Assembly (NCBI GenBank): GCA_034437715.1
Contig: DAOTTR010000437.1
Span: forward strand, 1-14,513
DNA length: 14,513 nt
Origin: JAHBVH01 sp034437715
Lineage (GTDB): Bacteria > Chloroflexota > Anaerolineae > Caldilineales > Caldilineaceae
Reading direction: 5' to 3'
How positions within the stretch are numbered: the stretch's first letter is position 1; the number at the start of each line of letters is the position of its first letter. Shown piece by piece: positions 1-7,296 of this stretch. Made by a program: the position numbers and the translations under genes. The notes beneath the pieces are model-generated. The model had not been told where the DNA came from. It saw only the letters and a program-made list of their open reading frames with translations, and ran no database searches.

Positions 1-192
1 GTGACCTGTAAGTCACGTATTTGGCGTGATCTGCGATTCATCAAGCGTGCGGGGATGCGGAAGCCTAAAAACCAAGTATGCATGTTCGCCTACAGGCTGG
101 TATTATTAGCCATATAGCAACTACAGGGGAGAGCGGTTGGAGGGTTGGAAGAAAGTAGCCCGCTGAGATATTTATTAAGGCCATTGCAAAGC
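1..192. other. left-edge intergenic stretch, no supported gene
   Basis: No coding region with recognisable protein features was found here. One plus-strand frame is open from the window edge to a TAG near 115-117, but its 38 residues resemble nothing I know and it has no visible start. The first bases contain a short inverted repeat (gtgac at 1-5, gtcac near 12-16) that recalls the GTGACCTAC palindrome at 2311-2337. It may be the edge of a repeat. Confidence 0.4.
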
Positions 193-326
193 AATAAGTA
201 TGCAGTAGGGGCGGCTTGCCGCCGCCCGTTCGCAGCGAGCCAAACGCGGGGCGGCAGCAAGCCGCCCCTACGCATGATTTTGTTTGGCAAGCGCTGGATC
301 CTTATTTCTTTGCAAGCGCCTTAGAC
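193..326. repeat. dispersed 134-bp hairpin repeat, copy A
   Basis: This stretch is repeated at 8197-8331 in the same orientation, with about six mismatches and one single-base indel by eye (about 95% identity). Its core is a long hairpin: gtaggggcggcttgc at 205-219 pairs with gcaagccgcccctac at 257-271. After one mismatch the stem continues (221-227 with 249-255) around a 21-nt loop. Past the hairpin, both copies share about 55 bp of non-palindromic sequence ending gcgccttagac. No transposase is encoded, so it is a non-autonomous REP/MITE-like element. It lies just 3' of the HlyD-like gene, as copy B lies at the 3' end of the phosphatase gene. Confidence 0.85.
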
Positions 327-329
327 GCG

Positions 330-367
330 ACAAGACCGGCATCTGCTAAATGCCGGTCTTGTTTTTT
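330..367 (+). terminator. strong hairpin with plus-strand T-tract
   Basis: A perfect 13-bp stem (acaagaccggcat at 330-342, atgccggtcttgt at 350-362) with a 7-nt loop is followed by six T on the plus strand (362-367). It has the form of a Rho-independent terminator, but for plus-strand transcription, and no plus-strand gene is visible upstream. For the minus-strand HlyD-like gene ending at 382 the stem would form without a U-tract. It could still protect that 3' end. Confidence 0.55.
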
Positions 368-381
368 CTCCCTCACTGAGT

Positions 382-1980
382 CTAATACGAAACTTTAATA
401 TCCTGCTGCTCACCTACATACGAGGCAACCGCGCCTAGCACTTCGTCGCCTTCTTGCAGTGCTGCCGACTGCACGACCGTCCAGTCGCCTTGCGTCTCGA
501 CGGGTGTCACCGCCGTGGGGGCAAAGCTTTCGCCACGCGCTACCTGGACAAAGGTCTGGTCTGCCGCGGTTTGCAGGGCGGAGGTGGGCACCAACCAGCG
601 CTGGTCATTGGCCTGTTGATTGGGAAAGCTGGCAACAGCATTCATGCCTGGGCGCACGCCATCCAAGGTGGCATCGGTCAGGCGGATGGTCACGGGATAG
701 TTGACCACATCCTTGTCCGCCTTGTTGATCGGGTCAATCCCCTCGACAACGCCGGTGAAAGTGCGGCCACGGATGGCATCGATACTAATGGTGGCTTCCT
801 GATTCAAAGCAATCTGCGGGATATCCACTTCGGCAACCTTGACGGTCAGTTTGAGTTGGCGCACGTCGGCCAGGGTGACCACCGTTTTGCCCACCGTGCC
901 CCGTTCACCGGCGGTCACGTTGACTTCGAGCACGGCACCCTCAATCGGTGCCAACACCTGGGCCCGTTGGCGTTTACCCTGCGCTTCTTCCAGATCCAGT
1001 TGCGCCTTTTGCACTTTGGCCTGGGCGGTCAGCAGGTCGGCACCCAGCGGACCAGCCTTGAGCTTGTTCACTTTCTGCTCGGCGTCCTGCACCTTGGCTT
1101 GCGCTTCGGCCACTTCGACAGCCGAGGGGCGATTTTGCAACTGTTGTAGCTCGCTCACTGCCCGTTGCACCTCACTCTTGGCCTCTTGCACCGATGCGTC
1201 GGAGGAGGGAATATTGATCCGGTTCAGCTTGCCGAGCGCCGATTCATAGTCAACCGTGGCTTTTTGCAGCGCTGCCGATTCGGGCGTCATGCCCACGTCG
1301 TTGCGCCACTTGATCTTGTCATATTCGCGTTGCGCCTCTTGGCGGGCGATCTCGGCCTTTTGCAGCCCAGCCTTGGCTTCGTCGATTTCGCCATTGTTGG
1401 GCGGCGCAAAGAGGCCATTCAGTTTGGCCTGGACGGCGGCAACCTTGGCTTGCGCTGCCGAGATTTCTTCGGGGGCCGCGCCTGAGTGGACTTTGACCAA
1501 GTTTGCCGTGGCTGCGTCCAGATTCGCTTGGGCCACCACAATTTCGCCGGGGTCACTCCCTTGTTGCAGCTTGACCAACTCGGCCTGGGTCGAGGCGAGA
1601 TCCACTTCGGCGCGCGCCACGGCTCGTTCTAGTTCGGTAGTATCCAAGGCAATCAGCAGATCGCCAGCCGCCACCCAGTCGCCAACCGTCACCTTGACTT
1701 CACTGACCGTGGCCTCCACTTCCAAGACCACTTGGCGCTTGCTGACCAGATCCACCGTGCCCGCTGCCGACAGATCATCGATGACCGATTGGGGTGAACG
1801 AATACGCACGGTTTGGCGGCCAGCGGCAGCGGCGTCCAGCGCCGTGGGGCGCTGCATATCGGTGTCGGCATAGGCCAGCGGTTCGGCAGCGGACAACACG
1901 GTGCCATCATTCCACAACAGAACAAGGTCAATCACGCTCAAGATAACCAGAATGGTGACGATCAATTTGCGGTTGCTCAT
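382..1980 (-). CDS. HlyD/MacA-family periplasmic adaptor (membrane fusion protein) of the export system
   Basis: A 532-residue adaptor that should link the MacB-type ABC transporter upstream to the cell exterior. I placed the start at 1980 rather than the longer 2037 reading. It has GAGGAGA (1985-1991) just upstream, and the protein then begins with a short basic stretch and an N-terminal membrane anchor (about residues 6-23). The order is classic: first half of a biotinyl-lipoyl domain (about 77-112), a very long Ala/Gln/Lys/Glu-rich coiled-coil hairpin (about 112-340) with repeated AQA(K/N) heptads, the second lipoyl half (about 342-372, beginning APIEGAVLEV), and a beta-barrel/membrane-proximal part (about 373-530). 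The coiled coil is longer than in typical MacA. It is separated from the permease gene by 490 bp that carries its own promoter-like signals. Family assignment is firm; the cargo is inferred. Confidence 0.9.
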   Translation of the reverse strand: MSNRKLIVTILVILSVIDLVLLWNDGTVLSAAEPLAYADTDMQRPTALDAAAAGRQTVRIRSPQSVIDDLSAAGTVDLVSKRQVVLEVEATVSEVKVTVGDWVAAGDLLIALDTTELERAVARAEVDLASTQAELVKLQQGSDPGEIVVAQANLDAATANLVKVHSGAAPEEISAAQAKVAAVQAKLNGLFAPPNNGEIDEAKAGLQKAEIARQEAQREYDKIKWRNDVGMTPESAALQKATVDYESALGKLNRINIPSSDASVQEAKSEVQRAVSELQQLQNRPSAVEVAEAQAKVQDAEQKVNKLKAGPLGADLLTAQAKVQKAQLDLEEAQGKRQRAQVLAPIEGAVLEVNVTAGERGTVGKTVVTLADVRQLKLTVKVAEVDIPQIALNQEATISIDAIRGRTFTGVVEGIDPINKADKDVVNYPVTIRLTDATLDGVRPGMNAVASFPNQQANDQRWLVPTSALQTAADQTFVQVARGESFAPTAVTPVETQGDWTVVQSAALQEGDEVLGAVASYVGEQQDIKVSY

Positions 1981-2027
1981 AGGATCTCCTCTTTGGCATT
2001 TGTCTGCGGCGCTCGTTGCTGATACTG

Positions 2028-2186
2028 AGTTGCGCACGTTTTATTGGCTCAACCGGATATCAGCATCGGTTAAAACCGACGCCTGGTATCCAAAACCGGC
2101 TTGAGCCGGTTTCTGCTAGCAGACACCTGTTTTAACTGGTGGTTGGCGATGTCAACCACCAGAGATCCAGTTGCGCACGTTTTATT
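2028..2186. repeat. palindrome-rich block bounded by an 18-bp direct repeat
   Basis: The 18-mer agttgcgcacgttttatt occurs at 2028-2045 and 2169-2186 in direct orientation. Between the copies are several palindromes: tcggtt/aaccga (2066-2079), aaaccggc-ttga-gccggttt (2093-2112) and ctggtggttg/caaccaccag (2136-2145/2153-2162, 7-nt loop). No coding potential is seen. It may be a small insertion with duplicated flanks or a cluster of REP-like hairpins in the leader of the HlyD-like gene. Confidence 0.6.
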
Positions 2187-2197
2187 TTCTATGAGCA

Positions 2198-2273
2198 AGG
2201 ATACCAGAAGCGCGCTGCCAAGTTGAGCAGCACTTTCTATCAATCCCCCGCAAACTTTCTATCAATCTATCAA
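2198..2273 (-). promoter_or_regulatory. candidate promoter and paired TGATAGAAA operator before the HlyD-like gene
   Basis: On the plus strand actttctatcaat occurs identically at 2232-2244 and 2254-2266, with a third core (tctatcaa) at 2266-2273. The first two sites are 22 bp apart. Reading the minus strand, a TATCCT hexamer (2203-2198) could be the -10. The TCTAT cores then lie 33 and 55 bp upstream of it, and I see no convincing -35. The same motif recurs before other genes of the window (7222-7233, 13263-13348; variants at 5470-5480 and 7991-7999). The motif is seen directly. Its function and the -10 choice are inference. Confidence 0.55.
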
Positions 2274-2310
2274 CACCTGATAAAAAGCAGTAAAGACTTC
2301 AGTCAACGTT

Positions 2311-2337
2311 GTAGGTCACGTTGCAAACGTGACCTAC
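2311..2337. repeat. 12-bp perfect palindrome with 3-nt loop
   Basis: gtaggtcacgtt (2311-2322) pairs perfectly with aacgtgacctac (2326-2337). No T-tract follows on either strand, so it is not an obvious terminator. It lies between the permease gene end and the HlyD-like gene promoter region and could be a REP element or mRNA stabiliser. The rest of 2338-2470 shows nothing recognisable. Confidence 0.6.
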
Positions 2338-2470
2338 GTTAAACCACCAAAGCTTGCCCGACCCTGTACTAGTAGATCCCGGCGTAAATAAGGTACCCTA
2401 TTTTTACCATGATGTACACGAGTAACGTGCCTGATTAACGGCCGTGGTATCTACGCCCAACTGTACTAGA

Positions 2471-3694
2471 CTACTCATAGCGCAGGGCATCGATGGGGTC
2501 GAGCCGTGTGGCGCGGATGGCCGGGTAGAGGCCAAAGACGAAGCCGCTGATCAAGCCGACGCCCAGGGCGAGAAAGAGGGCCGGGGCTTCCAGGACAATG
2601 TCAAAGGGAAATTCAGGTATGCCATTGAGCAGGCGGCTGACACTATAGCTCAGACCAATGCCGATGAGGCTACCCAGGGCGCAGAGCAACAAGGCTTCGA
2701 TCAGAAACTGGAGCAGGATGTCACTATCTTGGGCACCCAACGCTTTGCGCAGACCAATCTCGCTGGTGCGCTCGGTGACAGAAACGAGCATAATGTTCAT
2801 GATGCCAATGCCACCGACTAACAGGCTCACAGTGCCGATGCTGCCCAGCAGCGCGGTCATCATGTTGGCGACGCTGCCGGCAATTTCCAACAGGCGGGCT
2901 TGGTTGAGAATATGAAAATCATTCTTCTTGGTTGAGTCCAGATCGTGGCGCAGGCGCAATGTTTGTTCCACCTGGTACTCGGCATATTCGAGCAGATCGC
3001 GGTTGGCAACCTGGATCGTAATGTCCGAAACCACATATTCGCCACGGTAGCGCGGCGCATTGATCAGCCGGTTCTGGGCCACCCCAATGGGGGTATAGAT
3101 GGGGCGGAAGTAGGCTTCGCTGTCGTCACCGCTGCTCTTTTTCAAGACACCCACCACCAGGAAGGGTTCATTCTTAATGCGGATACTCTGGCCGATGGGG
3201 TCACCGCCTTTAAAGAGATCATGAGCGGCAATCGTGGAGAGCACAACCACGCGCTGTTGATTGGTTTCTTCTTCCGCGCTAAAAAAGCGCCCCTGTTCCA
3301 ACTTGAGGTTGCGCACGGTGGCATAGGCCGCCGTCGTGCCCGTAACCTGGCTTTCAATCGCCAGATCGCCATTGACCACACGCATAAAGGTCGAGTTGGT
3401 CGGCGCAACCGCCGCGATCTCGGGATGCAGCGTTGGGTCGCCCAGAATGCGCGCATCGCCCGAGGTGAGCGAGCTATTGTCGGTGATGTTCTCGGTTTTG
3501 GGGGTGATGACCAGCGTATTGATGCCTTGGCCCTCGATCTCTTGGGTCACGCCTTGCGCCGCGCCACGGCCAATACCAATGGTCGTCAGCACCGAGGCAA
3601 CACCGATGATCAAGCCCAACATGGTCAACAGCGAACGCATTTTGTTCGCCATAATGCTTTCCCAGGCCACGGTCGAATAACGTAGTGCTTTCAT
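2471..3694 (-). CDS. MacB/FtsX-type ABC transporter permease
   Basis: A 407-residue integral membrane subunit of a type VII (mechanotransmission) ABC transporter, partner of the ATPase at 3807-4526. The architecture is typical: an N-terminal amphipathic segment with TM1 (about 21-43), a large extracytoplasmic MacB-PCD domain (about 45-275), then a C-terminal FtsX domain with three helices (about 281-305, 326-352, 370-392). The hallmark ERTSEIGLRKALGA lies at 308-321 after TM2, and the protein ends with the usual YPAIRATRLDPIDALRYE-like tail (390-407). Unlike E. coli MacB it carries no fused ATPase. The start at 3694 follows a G-rich GGGGGG ribosome-binding sequence. Such transporters export peptides, lipoproteins or small molecules. 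Export of the aromatic peptides is inferred from context. Confidence 0.93.
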   Translation of the reverse strand: MKALRYSTVAWESIMANKMRSLLTMLGLIIGVASVLTTIGIGRGAAQGVTQEIEGQGINTLVITPKTENITDNSSLTSGDARILGDPTLHPEIAAVAPTNSTFMRVVNGDLAIESQVTGTTAAYATVRNLKLEQGRFFSAEEETNQQRVVVLSTIAAHDLFKGGDPIGQSIRIKNEPFLVVGVLKKSSGDDSEAYFRPIYTPIGVAQNRLINAPRYRGEYVVSDITIQVANRDLLEYAEYQVEQTLRLRHDLDSTKKNDFHILNQARLLEIAGSVANMMTALLGSIGTVSLLVGGIGIMNIMLVSVTERTSEIGLRKALGAQDSDILLQFLIEALLLCALGSLIGIGLSYSVSRLLNGIPEFPFDIVLEAPALFLALGVGLISGFVFGLYPAIRATRLDPIDALRYE

Positions 3695-3745
3695 GATCCC
3701 CCCAACCTAAATGTGCTGTGTAACGTAAACTTTTCGGCGCTGACC

Positions 3746-3795
3746 GCCCGGGGCTTTAGCCACCGGGCTATGGAACAATGCCCGCTCAAGTGGGC
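3746..3795. repeat. two short REP-like palindromes between permease and ATPase genes
   Basis: gcccgg/ccgggc (3746-3751/3763-3768) and gcccgct/agtgggc (3780-3786/3789-3795, one G-T mismatch) occupy the 112-bp gap between the ATPase stop and the permease start. They resemble the ccggcttgagccgg-type palindrome at 2093-2112. No T-tract follows, so read-through from ATPase to permease is likely. Confidence 0.5.
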
Positions 3796-3806
3796 TAGCC
3801 GTATGC

Positions 3807-4526
3807 TCAATGTTGATAGGCATCCTTGACGATGTTGCCATCGCTGAGGATGATGATGCGTTCGGCGCGCTTGGCAACTGCCATATCATGGGTGACGACG
3901 ACCAGCGTCATGCCCTGGGCGTGGAGTTGCTTGAAGATGTGCAATACATCTTCGCCCGTCTTGCTGTCCAGCGCGCCGGTCGGTTCGTCGGCCAGGAGCA
4001 GGCTGGGGCGATTGACCAGGGCCCGGGCAATGGCGACGCGCTGTTGTTGACCGCCAGAGAGTTCATCGGGCCGGTGATGGGCCCGTTCGCCCAGGCCCAC
4101 CCGGGTCAGTGCTTCAATCGCCAGTTTGGACGCGCTGCGGGCCGGAACGCCCGCGTAGAAGAGTGGCAGCTCGACCTGGCGTTGGGCACTGGTACGCGGG
4201 AGCAGATGAAAGCGTTGAAAGATAAAGCCGATCTCCCGATTGCGCACCGTTGCCAGTTCGGCTTTGCTCATCTGGCTGACTTCGGTGTCGCGCAAGCGAT
4301 AGTTGCCAGTCGAGGGGCGGTCCAGCAGCCCGATCATGTTCATCAATGTGCTTTTGCCCGAACCGCTGGCCCCAATAATCGCCACATATTCACCACTGCG
4401 GATGGTCAACGAGACGCCCCGTAGCGCATGGACTGCTGTCCCACCCATTTGATAGCTCTTGGTCATCTCGGCGATCTCGATCACCGCTGGCCGCACCGGT
4501 CGTTGCTGATTCATCAACCCACTCAT
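3807..4526 (-). CDS. MacB/LolD-type ABC transporter ATP-binding protein
   Basis: A 239-residue cytoplasmic ATPase with every motif in place: Walker A GASGSGKST (52-60), Q-loop Gln104, signature LSGGQ (156-160), Walker B LLLADE (176-181) followed by PTGALDS typical of the MacB/LolD/FtsE group, and H-loop His213. Its length is normal for a stand-alone LolD-like subunit. The start at 4526 is favoured over Met5 because AGGAGGA (4531-4537) sits 4 nt upstream. The segment after the Q-loop reads TSAQRQVELPL, where the family usually has TALENVELPL, a small deviation at the permease-contact region. It powers the FtsX-type permease encoded 112 bp downstream. Confidence 0.95.
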   Translation of the reverse strand: MSGLMNQQRPVRPAVIEIAEMTKSYQMGGTAVHALRGVSLTIRSGEYVAIIGASGSGKSTLMNMIGLLDRPSTGNYRLRDTEVSQMSKAELATVRNREIGFIFQRFHLLPRTSAQRQVELPLFYAGVPARSASKLAIEALTRVGLGERAHHRPDELSGGQQQRVAIARALVNRPSLLLADEPTGALDSKTGEDVLHIFKQLHAQGMTLVVVTHDMAVAKRAERIIILSDGNIVKDAYQH

Positions 4527-4546
4527 CGTATCCTCCTGCTATCGAT

Positions 4547-4652
4547 CTAATCATCAATAATCAATGGCTAACGACTAATTGCCAATGAAAGGGCAACTTC
4601 CTAGCGAGGCGTGACAGCCATTGACGATTAATGATTCGCAATTGATTATTAG
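4547..4652. repeat. AT-rich imperfect inverted repeat
   Basis: ctaatcatcaat (4547-4558) pairs with attgattattag (4641-4652) at 11 of 12 positions, and tcaatggct (4561-4569) pairs perfectly with agccattga (4616-4624). The intervening bases are AT-rich permutations of the same words, in a background that is otherwise GC-richer. It lies upstream of the ATPase gene. No ORF is supported. It could be a degraded mobile element or part of the ATPase gene leader. Confidence 0.5.
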
Positions 4653-4684
4653 ACATTATCGGGAATAAACAGTACGGGCATGAA

Positions 4685-4754
4685 GTGGGCGGCGGCAATG
4701 GTTAATTGCGAAGAATCCAGTTCAATTCGCCGCCCACCTCGTGCCCCTACGAGG
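4685..4754. repeat. GC-rich hairpins downstream of the TlpA-like gene
   Basis: gtgggcggcg (4685-4694) pairs with cgccgcccac (4728-4737), and cctcgt (4737-4742) pairs with acgagg (4749-4754). Both lie just 3' of the thioredoxin-like gene in the transcribed direction. Neither is followed by a T-tract, so termination is uncertain. Confidence 0.45.
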
Positions 4755-4776
4755 TCTATTGGTTATTCTTTTCCTT

Positions 4777-5364
4777 CTACCGACACACCTCATCCAGCTT
4801 ACATGTGCTCAGCCAGGCAAAGAGATTGTTTTCGAGCACGCCCTGGCGATCGGCGCCGATCATGCTATGGTCGATCTGGCCGTCGGGGTTGATGAAATAG
4901 CTGACGGGAACGCCGGTGATCTCGTAATCAGTGGCAATGCCACCGGATTCATCCACGATCACGGGGAAAGTTAGCCCGGCCTCTTGCATAAACTGTTGCA
5001 CTTCGGCGGCGGACAGCTTGCTGACGACCGTCAACAGCGTCACGTCGGCGTTGGCTTCGGTGGCAAGCGATTGCAACGCTGGCAATTCCTCGCGACAGGC
5101 CGAGCAGTCGGGCGACCAGAAGGTCAACATCACCGGCTTGCCTGCATAGTCTGCCAATTCAATGGGCTGGTCGTTGAGATCATGGCTGCTAAAACTGGGG
5201 GCAGGTTGGCCGGCATCCAGACCATTCCAAACCACCATCGCCAGCAAGGCCGAGGTGGCGAAGAGCAGGACAAAAATCGCCAGACCGATGCCGATCATCG
5301 TCGCAAGGCGTTTGACGACCATGGGCTTGAGACTTTTTTCGGTGTATCTGGTTGTGTGTAGCAT
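4777..5364 (-). CDS. membrane-anchored TlpA/ResA-type thiol-disulfide oxidoreductase
   Basis: A 195-residue thioredoxin-fold protein with one N-terminal membrane helix (about 20-46) and an extracytoplasmic AhpC/TSA-like domain. It contains WSPDCSACREELP with the redox pair Cys87/Cys90 (CSAC) and the conserved cis-proline in TGVPVSYF (Pro153). The start at 5364 is chosen over the in-frame ATG at 5385 because AAAGGAG (5373-5379) lies 8 nt before it. An unusual feature is a second cysteine pair at the extreme C-terminus (Cys188 and Cys194 of 195), outside the usual fold. It stands between the M50 protease and the ABC ATPase genes and has its own candidate promoter. Likely role: making, breaking or proofreading the Cys29-Cys42 disulfide of the peptides at 7439-7815. 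That is inference; a cytochrome c maturation role has no support from neighbours. Confidence 0.88.
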   Translation of the reverse strand: MLHTTRYTEKSLKPMVVKRLATMIGIGLAIFVLLFATSALLAMVVWNGLDAGQPAPSFSSHDLNDQPIELADYAGKPVMLTFWSPDCSACREELPALQSLATEANADVTLLTVVSKLSAAEVQQFMQEAGLTFPVIVDESGGIATDYEITGVPVSYFINPDGQIDHSMIGADRQGVLENNLFAWLSTCKLDEVCR

Positions 5365-5414
5365 AGTAATAACTCCTTTGCGCAATTTATGAGACGATTT
5401 GCTTTGATAGCTCT

Positions 5415-5480
5415 ATTCTAGTCCGCCGCGGCGTTGAAAACCAGAGACTTTTTCTGAAAGATTGCGCCAAGTTTCTATTG
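5415..5480 (-). promoter_or_regulatory. candidate promoter and operator of the TlpA-like gene
   Basis: On the minus strand TAGAAT (5420-5415, five of six to consensus) is followed by AGAGCTAT, and ATG lies about 50 nt further on. The plus-strand block atagctctattcta (5407-5420) matches the peptide-gene promoter (7926-7939) at 13 of 14 positions. Upstream lie tttctga (core t5453) and agtttctatt (core t5474), 21 bp apart and 33 and 54 bp from the -10. An oppositely oriented gatagaaagt is at 5496-5505. No good -35 is visible. Confidence 0.55.
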
Positions 5481-5600
5481 TTTTGTGGGCATTGGGATAG
5501 AAAGTGATGATCAACCGAAGTTACGGGGTGGCGTAGATTCACAGGCGGCCAGTCGGTGTGCATTGCCAGTTAGGGATAAATTTTAGCATCAGCGTGCAAC

Positions 5601-5688
5601 GTGTGCCGGGGATGAGCGGGGTACAGTTTGTCAAACCGGTGTGGTCGTCGCTCATCCCCGGCACACTTCCCCCAAACTGCATTACCCC
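5601..5688. repeat. interleaved inverted repeats, possible pseudoknot or MITE-like element
   Basis: gtgtgccggggatgagcg (5601-5618) pairs perfectly over 18 bp with 5649-5666. Immediately inside the left arm, gggta-cagtttg (5619-5630) pairs with caaactg (5673-5679) and taccc (5683-5687), which lie outside the right arm. The two helices therefore interleave in an a-b-a'-b' order. No T-tract and no ORF are present. It sits between the M50 gene terminator and the TlpA-like gene promoter. Confidence 0.7.
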
Positions 5689-5695
5689 ACCTCTC

Positions 5696-5722
5696 GTAGG
5701 GTCTCGAAGACCCTACTGGTCT
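5696..5722. repeat. short palindrome sharing a 13-mer with 14320-14352
   Basis: gtagggtct (5696-5704) pairs with agaccctac (5708-5716). The adjoining accctactggtct (5710-5722) occurs again at 14340-14352, within another hairpin. It appears to be a small dispersed palindrome family in intergenic DNA. Confidence 0.5.
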
Positions 5723-5752
5723 AGCCAACCCCGTAAGCCCTCAGATCAATAA

Positions 5753-5787
5753 CAAGCGTGTCGGATCTCATCGATCCGACACGCTTG
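5753..5787 (-). terminator. probable terminator of the M50 protease gene
   Basis: caagcgtgtcggatc (5753-5767) pairs perfectly over 15 bp with gatccgacacgcttg (5773-5787), with a 5-nt loop, starting 19 nt after the M50 stop codon. In the minus direction it is followed by TTATTGATC, only a modest U-tract. The long perfect stem right after a stop codon supports terminator function. Confidence 0.65.
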
Positions 5788-5806
5788 CTTGCAAGCCGAT
5801 GTGGCC

Positions 5807-7117
5807 TTAGGCAGTCTGGAGTTGTAGGGCGGACGCTGCTTTCGCCTTACGATCCTTGCGCATGCGATTCCAGGAAACTCTGAGCAGCAGCGCCGGGGTG
5901 AGCAGCGTCAACGTCGGCATGAAAAGCGTGTTGAGTTGGGTGAGCATGGCCCCCACATCGCCGTTGGCGCTGGCCTCGATCAAGGCGGCAATCGCAGCTT
6001 GCCACAGCGCCGGGTAGGTCAACAGGACATCGATGAGCATCGGCACCATGGCTACCAAGAGCAACGGCCAGAGCACAAGTGAGAGGCCGATATAGGCGAA
6101 GATCACCATCCGCACTATCCCCGTCCATTGACCAAAGACCGAAGGTGGGGGTGCAGCGGTGCGCCGACCCAAGCGCCACAACAGCCAGGCCCAGAGGCGC
6201 TTGCCGGCTTCTCCGGTACGAGCATGGAGATTGGGCACGCCCGTCAGATCGGACAACAACCAGTAGCCGTCGAGCTTCATGAAGGGTTCAAAGTTGCCCA
6301 AGATCACCAGGTCGATGACGGCGATCAACATTAGATAGGTCGGGTCTTGTGTCAACCAAAAGAGCAACAGCGCAAAGGGCACACAGAGCAGTTGAATGTA
6401 GACGCCGCCCACATCGACAATCGCCCGTTGGTGACGCGTAAGTCGCCAGGCCGCGGTCACATCGACATAGAAAACGGGATAGAAGAAATAGAGCCCCACC
6501 CCTAACGGCCCGTGTGGGCAGTTCCAGCGATGGCAAGCGGCCAGATGGCCCAGTTCATGCAACAGAATCGTGATAAGAAACAAGCCATAGAAGAGCGGCC
6601 AGGAAACCCCTTCCATCGCCAAATCGGGGGGAAAGCCGATCTCACGGTAGGCGAGAATATGGGCACCGGCAATAATGACCAACAAGACCAATGCCACACC
6701 GCGGTTGAAACAGACCCGCAACAGCTTTGCCAGGGGCGCGAGCAGCGCAGGCGATAGTAGGTCACGGCGGTATTGAAGACCAAGATAGTCGGTTGGCGCA
6801 TTGCCGCTCTCTGCTGCATCGACAACTGTGCTGCCGGTTTCTACCACAACGCCTTGGGCCAACAACTGGCTATTAAGCTGCTGCAATTGATCGAGCGCAA
6901 TGCTTTGCCCGCTGCGCTGCTGAAAGTCAGCGGCCAGCGCGGGGAGTGTCAACGGCGTGCGCAAGGCCTCCAACAGGGTATGCAACTTGGCATTTACTTG
7001 AAAGTGACGACCATCGACAAGCTCGACACGATAGCTTTTTTCGTGGGTACTGCTATCAAACTCGACGATCTGTGCGCCGGGTTTCAACTCGAATTGGGTG
7101 GTGAGGCTGAATGACAT
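5807..7117 (-). CDS. PqqD-like/RRE domain fused to a membrane M50 zinc metalloprotease
   Basis: A 436-residue polytopic protease resembling the 'putative peptide zinc metalloprotease' group (YydH-like). Residues about 30-95 form a PqqD-like winged-helix domain (GRHFQVNAKLHTLLEAL followed by a Gln/Leu-rich half). Related domains act as RiPP recognition elements that bind leader peptides. The membrane part contains the zinc motif HELGH (187-191), preceded by a helix, and the third-ligand region LDGYW (Asp283 at 282-286), followed by LSDLTGVPNL. Further helices lie at about 138-156, 173-190, 240-275, 335-362 and 395-413. The start at 7117 has AAGGAG (7125-7130) 7 nt upstream. It is the next gene after the two peptide genes, with its own promoter and terminator. 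Inferred role: bind the peptide leaders and cleave them within or at the membrane before or during export. Confidence 0.9.
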   Translation of the reverse strand: MSFSLTTQFELKPGAQIVEFDSSTHEKSYRVELVDGRHFQVNAKLHTLLEALRTPLTLPALAADFQQRSGQSIALDQLQQLNSQLLAQGVVVETGSTVVDAAESGNAPTDYLGLQYRRDLLSPALLAPLAKLLRVCFNRGVALVLLVIIAGAHILAYREIGFPPDLAMEGVSWPLFYGLFLITILLHELGHLAACHRWNCPHGPLGVGLYFFYPVFYVDVTAAWRLTRHQRAIVDVGGVYIQLLCVPFALLLFWLTQDPTYLMLIAVIDLVILGNFEPFMKLDGYWLLSDLTGVPNLHARTGEAGKRLWAWLLWRLGRRTAAPPPSVFGQWTGIVRMVIFAYIGLSLVLWPLLLVAMVPMLIDVLLTYPALWQAAIAALIEASANGDVGAMLTQLNTLFMPTLTLLTPALLLRVSWNRMRKDRKAKAASALQLQTA

Positions 7118-7187
7118 GTTGGCTCTCCTTGGAGTTAGCTTCCCGGCACTTTAATCGCTGGGAAAGATGGATTGGTTGTCTGTACCC

Positions 7188-7233
7188 AGTATAGTGGATT
7201 GCACAGGCCCAATCGAGACCCACTTTCTATCAA
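7188..7233 (-). promoter_or_regulatory. candidate promoter and TGATAGAAA operator of the M50 gene
   Basis: On the minus strand TATACT (7193-7188) is a good -10, about 70 nt before the ATG. The best sequence at the -35 distance is TCGATT, poor. Plus-strand actttctatcaa (7222-7233) places the TCTAT core 33 bp upstream of the -10, exactly as at the HlyD-like gene. GTCTC (7219-7215), also present near the TlpA-like and peptide promoters, lies between. Confidence 0.6.
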
Positions 7234-7296
7234 AATCCCCACTTCTGCCGAGAGATTGGACTATCGATTATAGAATCGTCCTTGCCACTCCCCAAT

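Noticed and set aside
90..290. Small minus-strand frame starting MPNKIMRRGG, with a similar one at 8044-8295
   Set aside because: Both begin inside the dispersed hairpin repeat, and their shared N-terminus is only the repeat sequence. They diverge outside it and have no ribosome-binding sites.
330..367. Terminator of the HlyD-like gene
   Set aside because: The T-tract is on the plus-strand side, so it does not fit minus-strand termination. Reported as a plus-oriented hairpin only.
454..1149. Long plus-strand open frame opposite the HlyD-like gene
   Set aside because: It lies wholly antisense to a well-recognised coiled-coil adaptor and has no domain features. Its length is a by-product of biased codon use.
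1981..2037. Longer N-terminus for the HlyD-like protein
   Set aside because: The extra 19 residues precede a good ribosome-binding site and an ATG directly followed by a membrane anchor.
2945..3685. Plus-strand open frame of 246 codons opposite the permease
   Set aside because: Antisense to an intact MacB/FtsX permease, His/Arg-rich composition, no ribosome-binding site or known motif.
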